Assembly (NCBI GenBank): GCA_015233375.1
Contig: JADFXW010000006.1
Coordinates: 1-39,106 of the forward strand
Origin: Candidatus Omnitrophota bacterium
Lineage (GTDB): Bacteria > Omnitrophota > Gorgyraeia > Zapsychrales > Fredricksoniimonadaceae
Reading direction: 5' to 3'
Length of the DNA: 39,106 bases
Shown here: in pieces, positions 16,818 to 24,476 of the stretch
Numbering within the stretch: the stretch's first letter is position 1
Layout of the letters: each line of letters opens with the position of its first letter
Notes under the pieces: generated by a model
Databases searched by the model: none
What the model saw: the letters and a program-made list of their open reading frames with translations, nothing else
Told to the model about the DNA's origin: nothing
Made by a program: the position numbers and the translations under genes

Positions 16818-17983
16818 GACTTGACCTCAACCAAAGAATTAATATCGCCAAAAGAATTTCGTTCTTTGCGTGTATTCTGCGGGTCTTGTTGCCATTTCCC
16901 ATCAACAATAAATTGATACTTATAAAGCCCGGGCTTCAAGTTTAGCCTCAAGTTCCAAACACCTTCACTATTAGACATCCTGCAGCTTTCATCTAATGAC
17001 CAATCATTAAAAGAACCTGTCACATAAACAGATTTCGCGTCCGGAGCGTTTAAAACAAAGGCTGTAGGATTAAGAAGACCTTCTGTTTCTTTCTGGATTA
17101 ATTCCTTCATGCGGACTGACGTCCCTTCTGCCAGAACAACTTCTTCTTGAGTATCTTGTTGAATCAAGGCTTTTTTCTTTTGGGCAACAGAAGCCACCTT
17201 GACTTCTTTTTCAACCATAAACTGACGACCGTCCAGGGTTAAAATTTCACGGGCCAAGCTAAAATAATCCTTAGACCCCCTGCAGTATTTATCATACCTG
17301 ATGACCGACTCACCCATGACAGCCGCTTCTTTGAGTTTAACATTGGTATGAACAATGGTTTCAAACAGCATCCCTGTAAATTTCTCTTTTATCTTCCCAA
17401 GCATCACAAATGAATGTCTTAGCCTTGAGTCAAACATGGTGATCAAAACCTTTGCCAAAACAGGATGATTCAACCTCTCTCTAATCAAATGAACAATGTC
17501 CATCAAATGATCAACACCCTGCATGGAAAAACGGCTTGTCTCAACAGGTATAATAATTTCATCGCTAGCCCTAATGGCATTGACCGTTAAAAACCCAAGA
17601 CTTGGCGGACAATCAATTAGTATATAGTCATACCGATCTTTTACTTCTGTTATGATGTCTGAGAGTTTCACCTCACGACCTATTTCATCCGCCAACTCCT
17701 GCTCCAGGGTGCCCACGAGAACATTAGAAGGGACAATGTCAAAATTTCTTGTCACCTGCTTGATAATATCCTTGATTTTTAATTTATGAGGAGTCAGCCT
17801 GGAGATACAGTTATAAAGGCTGTTTTGATCATCCATGTTAAGCCCTAAGGTTGCATGGGCTTGAGGATCCAAATCAATCAAAAGGGTCCTCTGTCCTTGA
17901 GAACCTAGCGTGGAGGCTAAATTAATAGCTGTGGTTGTCTTTCCACACCCACCTTTTTGATTTGCGATTGATATTATTTTCAT
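16814..17983 (-). CDS. ParA/Soj-type ATPase fused to a CBM48 (AMPK-type) glycogen-binding domain
   Basis: This 389-residue protein has residues 1-250 as a ParA ATPase, with deviant Walker A NQKGGCGKTTTAINLA (K10 and K15), switch TLLIDLDPQAHATLG and DYILIDCPPSLGFLTVNA. A linker of about 50 residues follows. Residues about 303-389 form a CBM48/AMPK1-type domain: NAPDAKSVYVTGSFNDW, GVWNLRLNLKPGLYKYQF, VDGKWQQDP. ParA ATPases form dynamic gradients on nucleoid or membrane to segregate DNA or position organelles; CBM48 binds alpha-glucans. No parB gene is adjacent. I infer positioning of glycogen granules or a glycan-linked cargo. Start 17983 is chosen because GAGGAGA lies 10 nt upstream; an in-frame TTG at 18001 would put that site inside the gene. 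It follows a membrane protein gene. Confidence 0.9.
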   Translation of the reverse strand: MKIISIANQKGGCGKTTTAINLASTLGSQGQRTLLIDLDPQAHATLGLNMDDQNSLYNCISRLTPHKLKIKDIIKQVTRNFDIVPSNVLVGTLEQELADEIGREVKLSDIITEVKDRYDYILIDCPPSLGFLTVNAIRASDEIIIPVETSRFSMQGVDHLMDIVHLIRERLNHPVLAKVLITMFDSRLRHSFVMLGKIKEKFTGMLFETIVHTNVKLKEAAVMGESVIRYDKYCRGSKDYFSLAREILTLDGRQFMVEKEVKVASVAQKKKALIQQDTQEEVVLAEGTSVRMKELIQKETEGLLNPTAFVLNAPDAKSVYVTGSFNDWSLDESCRMSNSEGVWNLRLNLKPGLYKYQFIVDGKWQQDPQNTRKERNSFGDINSLVEVKS

Positions 17984-17997
17984 AAAAATTTTTCTCC

Positions 17998-18576
17998 TCA
18001 ATTTGAAAAACTAACCCCATCAACCAACAGCGCCCCTCGACGGAAATCAACATTCCACGCTTCAAGAACAAAAGAAACATCCGTTATCGTTGTCCAGTCA
18101 GTCAAATTTAATTTCTCAAAAGGAATACTGGCTTTCTTCCAACTTGAGGCCACATTTTGAATATAATAAATAGCCTGCTCATTCCTTTGATTTCCTATAA
18201 CAACCTTGACTATCCCTGGATACGCCCCTTCTAAACCCCGCAAAGTAACATTCAAAGCTTTATATTTTGAAACATCCTTATTAGGGATAGTGATTGAAAA
18301 TGTTTTAGTCGCCGGGAACGGATCATTAAGATCATAAACCACGCGTATAGGATTATTATTAAGCGCATAAAAAACCTGCGACTTTAACGCTGCCCTTCCT
18401 GTCAAGAAAGCTGTAAAACCATACACCGTCGATATAGTTATCACCGCTGTAATAACAATATTAATAACCAGAAGCGGACGATTGACTGGCTTCGGTTTGC
18501 TCTTTTCAGGCGCGGCGTCTTCCTTCTTGCCTAAATAAACCTGGGCAAGATGATCATATATTTCATCACGGGTCAT
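17998..18576 (-). CDS. Single-span membrane protein with beta-sandwich (carbohydrate-binding-like) ectodomain
   Basis: This 192-residue protein has a cytosolic N-terminus of about 30 residues (MTRDEIYDHLAQVYLGKK, then a Lys/Pro-rich linker), one transmembrane helix at about residues 33-54 (LLVINIVITAVITISTVYGF), and an ectodomain of about 110 residues. The ectodomain has the alternating-strand look of a galactose-binding-like fold, with SITIPNKDVSKYKALNVTL, SWKKASIPFEKLNLTDW and a final GALLVDGVSFSN; this is typical of CBM11/CIA30-like sandwiches. It is the first gene of the ParA-CBM48 cluster (15 nt before the ParA start). The short N-terminal helix could be a docking site. Family not firmly recognised. 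Confidence 0.7.
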   Translation of the reverse strand: MTRDEIYDHLAQVYLGKKEDAAPEKSKPKPVNRPLLVINIVITAVITISTVYGFTAFLTGRAALKSQVFYALNNNPIRVVYDLNDPFPATKTFSITIPNKDVSKYKALNVTLRGLEGAYPGIVKVVIGNQRNEQAIYYIQNVASSWKKASIPFEKLNLTDWTTITDVSFVLEAWNVDFRRGALLVDGVSFSN

Positions 18577-18623
18577 GCTTCTGACTACCCCCGAAAAAAT
18601 GACAAGTATTTTGTTTTTAATAT

Positions 18624-18651
18624 GTTATGACTGATTATTTATTATCATAAC
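18624..18651. other. Inverted repeat upstream of the ParA cluster
   Basis: GTTATGA (18624-18630) and TCATAAC (18645-18651) are perfect 7-bp arms separated by 14 bp in an AT-rich stretch 48-75 nt before the first gene of the cluster. It could be an operator or hairpin. The rest of 18577-18742 has no promoter I would defend. Confidence 0.3.
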
Positions 18652-18742
18652 AAAGAAAATAAAAATAAAAATAATTATGTAAAAAATTTTTTATCAATGG
18701 TTAAATAAAAAAGAAGCAAGAATACTTCGACGAGAAAATAAA

Positions 18743-18789
18743 AAATTGGGACACGCTGCATAAAATAAAACAGCAACGTGTCCCAATTT
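18743..18789 (-). terminator. Intrinsic terminator of the porin cluster
   Basis: AAATTGGGACACG (18743-18755) and CGTGTCCCAATTT (18777-18789) form a perfect 13-bp stem, extended by an inner CTG/CAG. On the minus strand it is followed by TTTTTATTTT, so it is a convincing rho-independent terminator 16 nt after the last porin stop. Confidence 0.85.
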
Positions 18790-18804
18790 CTTACATGACT
18801 TTAA

Positions 18805-20235
18805 TTAAAACTTCACTGCAACAGAGGCAAGCGCCTGGCTTGCGGCTTTACGATTAATATTCGAGAACGCATCAGCTGGCATAAACCAGCCTAAGACCAA
18901 ATTAAAATCAACATCTTCAGAATAACTATATTTGAGTTTCACATCGTATTCATTACCCAATCCCCTCTGCCCCTTGTTCTTGGTATCAGGATAAAGATAA
19001 AGATAATAATTTGGTTGAGTCATAGACAACTCATTGTTATCACCAAAACTATCTGCGGCCCAAACATTGCTCCATGTAAAAGACGCCTTCACATCTTGCA
19101 AAAGATCGACGGAAGCGCCCGCTGATAAAACATTCAAATTTCCCAGATTAAACAGAGTTCCATAAATCGTTCCCGCGCCAAAATCACTCATAAAGGAATG
19201 CCATTGAGTGTAATATTTGGCATCTTTTGAATCGCTGCTGCCGTAATTAGTCTCTGCCATCTTATCACCAGACATATAGGTATACGCCACATTAACAGAG
19301 GGTTTATATTTTGTCATAACAGGAAGCGCGTAGGTGGCCATCACTTGACCAGCCATTGCCCTCCGTTTTTCTGCCGCAGTCACAATATCATCCACTGTCT
19401 GGTTGCCAAATTGCATCGCAAACTCACCTTGAATGTTTAACCCTTGGAATGGATTTGTACTAAAACGGAATCCCGGAATATACCACTTGTCGCCCTTGTT
19501 AGCCACCCCATCAACAATAATCGTTTCTTCTCGACCAGCAATACCTGCGAACATGTATTGCTCTAAGACAGTGTTCCAGGAATCGTTGAGCTGATAATTA
19601 AGATTATAGCCATAAACATTAATACTTTGACCGCTTGTTAAATTAGCCAATCCACGCACTGAATCCAATGTCTGAACAAGCTTAAAATAAACTAAATCGA
19701 TGGTCAAAGGTTTATAATCCAAAACAACCTTGACACCATCTGCGGATCTTCTTAACGACAAATCCTGGTCAATATACGCCAAAGGGCCATTGCCTAAATT
19801 AAAATTATTATTGCCAATAATAAACCCATTTCCATAATAAAATATCTGACGCCCCACCGTAATGCTTAACGGTGAATATAAAAATTCACGCAAGGTGATA
19901 GAGGCTAAATACAACTGAACATTAGTGTCATTCGCATAATTCGTGTTATTATCACTACTGTTCTCATTATTCCACACCCTCTCATTAATCAAACCAACCG
20001 TCGTTGACACATTATCCGTAAGGTCTGCATCAATACGAAGACGTGTTTGAGTCAAAAAGATATTCTGACTTTTAAGACCATGATTCACCGCTTGTGTCGT
20101 GGCCATCCCTAAATCAAAATCCTGACGATCCACAAACGACGTTGTAATGTCCCCGCTAATCTTAACATTTTGAACAGCCGCAAAAGCAGGGACCACAAAA
20201 ATCATCATAAAAACCATCACTAAGAACTTTTTCAT
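18805..20235 (-). CDS. Alginate-export-type outer-membrane porin, paralogue 3
   Basis: This 476-residue beta-barrel precursor has a signal peptide (MKKFLVMVFMMIFVVPAFAA, cleaved near AFAA-VQN). It then has long stretches of alternating hydrophobic strands and ends in Phe (SVAVKF), as outer-membrane proteins do. Conserved blocks include FLTQTRLRIDADLTDN, TNYANDTNVQLYLAS and LREFLYSPLSITVGRQ, typical of the alginate_exp family. These proteins are probably channels for sugars or other small solutes; alginate itself is only the family name. It is the third of three tandem paralogues. A strong GGGGGAGGGG ribosome-binding site precedes the start and a terminator follows. Confidence 0.85.
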   Translation of the reverse strand: MKKFLVMVFMMIFVVPAFAAVQNVKISGDITTSFVDRQDFDLGMATTQAVNHGLKSQNIFLTQTRLRIDADLTDNVSTTVGLINERVWNNENSSDNNTNYANDTNVQLYLASITLREFLYSPLSITVGRQIFYYGNGFIIGNNNFNLGNGPLAYIDQDLSLRRSADGVKVVLDYKPLTIDLVYFKLVQTLDSVRGLANLTSGQSINVYGYNLNYQLNDSWNTVLEQYMFAGIAGREETIIVDGVANKGDKWYIPGFRFSTNPFQGLNIQGEFAMQFGNQTVDDIVTAAEKRRAMAGQVMATYALPVMTKYKPSVNVAYTYMSGDKMAETNYGSSDSKDAKYYTQWHSFMSDFGAGTIYGTLFNLGNLNVLSAGASVDLLQDVKASFTWSNVWAADSFGDNNELSMTQPNYYLYLYPDTKNKGQRGLGNEYDVKLKYSYSEDVDFNLVLGWFMPADAFSNINRKAASQALASVAVKF

Positions 20236-20258
20236 TAGACCCCTCCCCCTTTTGATAA

Positions 20259-20294
20259 ATTTCCCCCGTCCAGGTTTCCCTGGACGGGGGAAAT
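20259..20294 (-). promoter_or_regulatory. Intercistronic hairpin between porin paralogues 2 and 3
   Basis: TTCCCCCGTCCAGG and its complement form a perfect 14-bp stem (16 with flanking A/T) with a four-base loop that reads GAAA in minus-strand RNA. No U tract follows; the next ribosome-binding site comes at once. It more likely stabilises the upstream mRNA or tunes downstream expression than terminates fully. Confidence 0.75.
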
Positions 20295-20320
20295 AATACG
20301 TTTAATGGATTTCTCCAGAA

Positions 20321-21748
20321 TTAAAACTTAACGGCAACATTGGCAATGGCCTGGCTTGCCGTATCCCTATTGGTATTAGCTAACGCGTCTCCAGGAATAT
20401 ACCAGCCAACAGTAGCACCAAAAGACACGTCTTCGGTGTAATCATACTTTACATTGACATCATATTCATTCCCCAACCCACGGCGATTTGCCTTTGTTAC
20501 AGGATTATAAACACTTAACCCTGAGTTAGGCTGAAACATATCAAGCGGGTTATTAGTTAAATTATATGCATCTGCTGCCAATAAATTCGTCCATGTGAAA
20601 GACGTTGTCACATCTTCTATGGGGCTTACGGAAGCTCCTGCAGAAAAAATGTTCATATTAGATGCGGCAAATAACGTACCATAAATGGTACCTGCCCCAA
20701 CATCCCCCATGAACGGATCCCACGCGGTGTAGCGTTTAGCATCCTTTGAACCAGAACCTGAATAGTTCCGATTAGCCATCTTATCACCTGAAAGATAGGT
20801 ATAAGAGGCATTTAAGGTGGGCTTATATTTAGTTAACACCGGCAATGAATACGTTGCCATCAACTGGGCCGCCATCGCATGACGAGGCTCCGCCGTCTCG
20901 GAACCAGAATCATCGATAATCTGGTCTCCCATCTGAAGAGCGAGCTCACCCTGGAGATTTAACCCTTTTATAGGATTAGTGCTGACATGAAACCCCGGGA
21001 TAAACCATTTTTCTCCCTTGTCTTGAGCTCCCACATAAGCTTTACCTTGAACACCAATAAACACATACTGCTCAAGGACCGTGTTCCAGGCATCATTTAA
21101 CTGGTAATTGGCATTGTACCCATAAATATCAGAACCTTGGCCGCTTTCTAAACCAGCCAAACCTCGAATAGAATTATTACTCTGCGCATGTTTGATATAA
21201 ACTAAATCAATGGTTAATGGTTTATAATCCAATACAGCCTTGACACCATCCAGACCTTTTCTCATGCTCAAGTCTTTAGTAATATACTCTAAACTCCCGG
21301 AGTTTTGAAGATAACTGTTATCACTAATAACAAGCCCATTGCCATAATGAAATAATTGACGCCCAATCGTCACGCTCAGCGGAGAATACAAGAATTCACG
21401 CAAGGTGACAGACGCCAAATATAACTGCACGTTTGTATCATTAGCGTAATTGGTTTTCCCTGCAGAATCACTGCTGTTTTCAGCATTCCACACACGCTCA
21501 TTAATCAAACCAATAGTGGTGGAAACGTTATCCGTCAGATCCGCATCCACACGAAGGCGGGTTTGCGTTAAAAAAATATTCTGATTCTTAAGACCAACAC
21601 CGACCCCTGCTTGATTGAGACCAAGATCAAAATCATTCCTTCCCACAAAAGAAGTCGTGATATCCCCGCTTACCTTAACATTTTGAACAGCCGCAAAAGC
21701 CGGAGAAGACAACACCATCATCAATGCTATAACTATAAATTTTTTCAT
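20321..21748 (-). CDS. Alginate-export-type outer-membrane porin, paralogue 2
   Basis: This precursor of about 475 residues has signal peptide MKKFIVIALMMVLSSPAFAA and the same blocks as its neighbours (FLTQTRLRVDADLTDN, TNYANDTNVQLYLASVTL, SPLSVTIGRQLF), again ending NVAVKF. It is close to paralogues 1 and 3 along its whole length, with differences concentrated in segments between strands (for example residues 40-55 and 240-290), the expected extracellular loops. The start is ATG 21748, with GGGAG 8 nt upstream; the preceding in-frame TTG is less likely. Flanked by a hairpin on each side. Confidence 0.85.
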   Translation of the reverse strand: MKKFIVIALMMVLSSPAFAAVQNVKVSGDITTSFVGRNDFDLGLNQAGVGVGLKNQNIFLTQTRLRVDADLTDNVSTTIGLINERVWNAENSSDSAGKTNYANDTNVQLYLASVTLREFLYSPLSVTIGRQLFHYGNGLVISDNSYLQNSGSLEYITKDLSMRKGLDGVKAVLDYKPLTIDLVYIKHAQSNNSIRGLAGLESGQGSDIYGYNANYQLNDAWNTVLEQYVFIGVQGKAYVGAQDKGEKWFIPGFHVSTNPIKGLNLQGELALQMGDQIIDDSGSETAEPRHAMAAQLMATYSLPVLTKYKPTLNASYTYLSGDKMANRNYSGSGSKDAKRYTAWDPFMGDVGAGTIYGTLFAASNMNIFSAGASVSPIEDVTTSFTWTNLLAADAYNLTNNPLDMFQPNSGLSVYNPVTKANRRGLGNEYDVNVKYDYTEDVSFGATVGWYIPGDALANTNRDTASQAIANVAVKF

Positions 21749-21768
21749 CAATCTTTCTCCCGTTTATA

Positions 21769-21806
21769 AATTCCCCCGCCTAAGGTTTCCCTTAGACGGG
21801 GGAATT
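21769..21806 (-). promoter_or_regulatory. Intercistronic hairpin between porin paralogues 1 and 2
   Basis: TTCCCCCGCCTAAGG (21771-21785) pairs with CCTTAGACGGGGGAA (21790-21804), again around a loop that reads GAAA on the minus strand. The one non-Watson-Crick pair is a G-U in minus-strand RNA but a C-A mismatch on the other strand, so the structure belongs to the porin mRNA. The stem sequence differs from the hairpin at 20259 while pairing is kept. Confidence 0.75.
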
Positions 21807-21833
21807 GATGAGTTCTACTGGATTTCTCCAAAA

Positions 21834-23294
21834 TTAGAACTTAACAGCAACATCGGCGATGGCCTGGCTTGCTGTATCACGATTCAGATTGGATAAAGCA
21901 TCACCAGGAACATACCAACCAACAGTGACACCGAATGAAACATCTTCGGTATAATTGTACTTGACGTTGACATCATACTCATTACCTAATCCCCTCTCAC
22001 CGGTTGTCTTGGTGGCAGGATTAAGAACGCCAGTACCCTCATTGGGTTGAAAGATTAAAAGCGGATTATTGGTATTATAGCTATCCGCTGCCCATAAATT
22101 GCTCCATGTAAAGGAAGCTGTAACATCTTCCAAAGGACTTACTGAAGCTCCCCCTGAAAGAATATTTAAGTTGCTCATTGGATACAAGGTGCCATAAATA
22201 GTACCTGATCCAATACTGCCTTCCAAAGGACTCCAAGCAGTAAAATGCTTAGCATCCTTATCGCCTGATGCGGAATAGTTCTCATACTGCCTCTTATCAC
22301 CAGAAAGATAGGTGTAAGACATATTCAATGTCGGCTTATATTTGGTTAAAATCGGCAAAGAATAAGAGGCCATCACTTGAGCGGCCATGGCACGAACAGG
22401 CTCAGCAGCAACCTTGTTGTTTTGTTTCACGTTCTGATCACCTGCCTGGAACGCTAACTCGCCTTGAATATTCAATCCTTTAATAGGATTGGTACTGGCA
22501 CGTAACCCAGGAACATAGAGCTTATTCCCTTTATTTTCACCAGCAATACCAATACTATCACAATTGTTTAAACACCCTTTCCCTATAATACTAGAGAACA
22601 GGTATTGTTCCACAACGGTATTCCAAGCATCATTTAATTGATAATTAAGGTTATACCCATAAACACTGGAACTTTGACCACTGCGTAAACCTGCTAACCC
22701 TCGAATTGACTGTACTGACTGTTGACTCTTGAAATAGATCAAGTCAATGGTTAAAGGCTTATAATCCAAAACAACCTTAACACCATCATTAGCAGCTCTC
22801 AAATTCAAGTCTTGAGCAACGTACTGTAATGGACCAGAACCTTGACTGGCTGGACCATTACCCAGGACCAAGCCATTGCCATAAATAAAGGCCTGACGCC
22901 CAACAGTTACAGTTAACGGAGAATACAAAAACTCACGTAACGTCACTGTTGCCAGATACAACTGCACGTTTGTATCATTAGCGTAATTGGTATTTGCATC
23001 AGAGTTGTTTTCAGCATTCCACACACGCTCATTAATTAACCCAACAGCAGTGGACACATTATCCGTTAAATCAGCATCCACACGAAGACGGGTTTGTGTA
23101 AGAAACATGCTTTGACTCTTAAGACCAGTATCATCGGCATTACCTAATGCACCTACACTGGTCATGCCTAAATTAAAGTCATTACGATCTACATAGGAGG
23201 CGGTAATGTCTCCGCTAACCTTCACGTTTTGAACAGCCGCGAAAGCCGGAGCAGCCAAAACCACCATTAAAGCTGCAACTAATATTTTCTTCAT
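21834..23294 (-). CDS. Alginate-export-type outer-membrane porin, paralogue 1
   Basis: This 486-residue precursor has signal peptide MKKILVAALMVVLAAPAFAA and the family blocks FLTQTRLRVDADLTDN, TNYANDTNVQLYLATVTL and SPLTVTVGRQAF, ending ADVAVKF. It is slightly longer than the other two because of an insert near residues 245-262 with two cysteines (KGCLNNCDSIG), which could form a disulphide in an external loop. A GAGGGAG ribosome-binding site precedes the ATG. It is the promoter-proximal gene of the porin cluster, with a 216-nt leader. Confidence 0.85.
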   Translation of the reverse strand: MKKILVAALMVVLAAPAFAAVQNVKVSGDITASYVDRNDFNLGMTSVGALGNADDTGLKSQSMFLTQTRLRVDADLTDNVSTAVGLINERVWNAENNSDANTNYANDTNVQLYLATVTLREFLYSPLTVTVGRQAFIYGNGLVLGNGPASQGSGPLQYVAQDLNLRAANDGVKVVLDYKPLTIDLIYFKSQQSVQSIRGLAGLRSGQSSSVYGYNLNYQLNDAWNTVVEQYLFSSIIGKGCLNNCDSIGIAGENKGNKLYVPGLRASTNPIKGLNIQGELAFQAGDQNVKQNNKVAAEPVRAMAAQVMASYSLPILTKYKPTLNMSYTYLSGDKRQYENYSASGDKDAKHFTAWSPLEGSIGSGTIYGTLYPMSNLNILSGGASVSPLEDVTASFTWSNLWAADSYNTNNPLLIFQPNEGTGVLNPATKTTGERGLGNEYDVNVKYNYTEDVSFGVTVGWYVPGDALSNLNRDTASQAIADVAVKF

Positions 23295-23510
23295 TTTTTT
23301 CTCCCTCAGAGATTTAAGAAGATTAAAAACTAAAAATATATATCTAGGTGTCTATTGGCCTAGGAAATGACAATATAGACCCCAAAAGATGATCTCTAAC
23401 CGTTCTATCTCATCCCTCCTTTCTCGGCTACGTTTGAAATCACCAGGGTGAAAGACCTTTAAGCCTTACAGCTTAAAGGAATCTGAAAGGCAAGCAATAT
23501 CCTTCCAGAT
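23295..23510 (-). promoter_or_regulatory. Structured 5' leader of the porin cluster, class unknown
   Basis: This is the 216 nt between the promoter at 23518-23546 and the first porin start. On the minus strand it holds a perfect 9-bp hairpin CCTTTAAGC/GCTTAAAGG with a 6-nt loop (23456-23479). A further pairing CTTTC/GAAAG (23450-23454 with 23419-23423) encloses a small TCAC/GTGA hairpin. Another hairpin based on GTCTAT/ATAGAC lies at about 23345-23380. I compared it by eye with riboswitch consensus sequences I know and found no match. Confidence 0.45.
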
Positions 23511-23517
23511 GGTTTTT

Positions 23518-23546
23518 ATTCTGCCATAGGCATAATAGGGTGTCAA
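23518..23546 (-). promoter_or_regulatory. Sigma70-type promoter of the porin cluster
   Basis: The minus strand reads TTGACA (23541-23546, perfect), a 17-bp spacer, then CAGAAT (23518-23523, four of six). It lies in the gap between phoU and the first porin, so the porins are transcribed separately from pst. Confidence 0.7.
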
Positions 23547-23612
23547 GGGGAAATTAAGGAAAATTAAAAGAAATTTACGATGAGTTATAAACTGCTGAGA
23601 ACAATAAATTTG

Positions 23613-24272
23613 CTATTCATTTTCCTGCTTATGGTGTTTAATATCGCGTCCTTCAACTATATAAACAACCTCTTCAGCAATATTAGTAGATAGATCCGCA
23701 ATGCGTTCAAGATTATGAGCAATACGCATTAATGCCAAGGCTCTGGGAATAATATCTTTTTTGCCGCGCATAAGAACAGTTAGCTCTTTGAGTATCTTAT
23801 CCCCAGCCTCATCCACCACATTATCCATGGAACACACAGACTGAGCCATATTGACATCCTCATTAACAAAGGAATTAATGGCATTTTTAAGCATAAGAAC
23901 CGTATTTTCCCACATTTTTGGCAAATCGCTGTAAGATATTAAAGAAGGGTTAGCAATTAAATAAAGACCACTTTCAGATATATTGACCGCATGGTCCGCC
24001 ATTCGTTCCAGGTCCTTGTTCATTTTAATAATCATAATAACCATCCTCAAATCCCTTGCCACAGGCTCAAATTGAGCAATAATCTGCACACACATCTCAT
24101 CAATGGAGCGGTCATAGGCATTCACTCTTGGCTCCTGGTTTTTGACCACCTGATAGAGCATGTCCGCGTCCTTATCCAAAAGCCCCCTCATGCTTCGGCT
24201 TATCATATCCTCCACAAGACCTGCATCCTGTATTAATTGATGTTTTAATTCCGTGATTTTTTCTCTTAGCAT
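23613..24272 (-). CDS. phoU: Phosphate signalling regulator PhoU
   Basis: This 219-residue all-helical protein has two repeats of the PhoU three-helix bundle. Recognisable are MISRSMRGLLDKDADM, ARDLRMVIMIIKMNKDLERMADHAVNI and ALALMRIAHNLERIADLSTNIAEEVVYIVEG; the E/R-M/I-ADHAVNI and ERIADLSTNIAE pieces are the metal-binding motifs. PhoU links the PstSCAB transporter to the PhoR/PhoB kinase-regulator pair and restrains phosphate uptake when phosphate is plentiful. It follows pstB, separated by the 170-bp inverted-repeat element. PhoR/PhoB are not in this window. Confidence 0.95.
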   Translation of the reverse strand: MLREKITELKHQLIQDAGLVEDMISRSMRGLLDKDADMLYQVVKNQEPRVNAYDRSIDEMCVQIIAQFEPVARDLRMVIMIIKMNKDLERMADHAVNISESGLYLIANPSLISYSDLPKMWENTVLMLKNAINSFVNEDVNMAQSVCSMDNVVDEAGDKILKELTVLMRGKKDIIPRALALMRIAHNLERIADLSTNIAEEVVYIVEGRDIKHHKQENE

Positions 24273-24296
24273 ATCGCCTCCTTAATACTACTTAAC

Positions 24297-24474
24297 GCCA
24301 GTTCGATATAAGGATTGGAAGTCGTTTTTGAAAACTACTGTTGCCCCGCCAATCTTCATCACCGATTCTGAAAGACAGCCCGAAGGGCGTTGTCTTTCTG
24401 AAATATTAGAAAAGATTGGCGGAAAAAGGCAACTCGTAGTTGAAAAAATGACTTCCAATCCTTATATCAAACTC
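24297..24474. repeat. MITE-like long inverted-repeat element between pstB and phoU
   Basis: The arms beginning AGTTYGATATAAGG and ending CCTTATATCAAACT are nearly perfect for about 24 bp. They continue with paired blocks (AACTAC, GTTGCC, CCGCCAATCTT, GAAAGACA) to a centre near 24385, so almost the whole 170 bp can fold into one hairpin. It has no coding capacity. It is flanked by ACTTAAC at 24290-24296 and 24475-24481, a candidate 7-bp target duplication that includes the pstB stop codon. Confidence 0.75.
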
Positions 24475-24476
24475 AC

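Noticed and set aside
16814-17983. Chromosome-partition parA near a replication origin
   Set aside because: No parB, dnaA, gidA/gidB or parS-like sites nearby, and the C-terminal glucan-binding domain is not part of partition proteins.
23295-23510. The porin leader as a known riboswitch (c-di-GMP, cobalamin, SAM, fluoride, Mn types)
   Set aside because: I could not match the conserved core sequences of any of these classes; kept as an unassigned structured leader.
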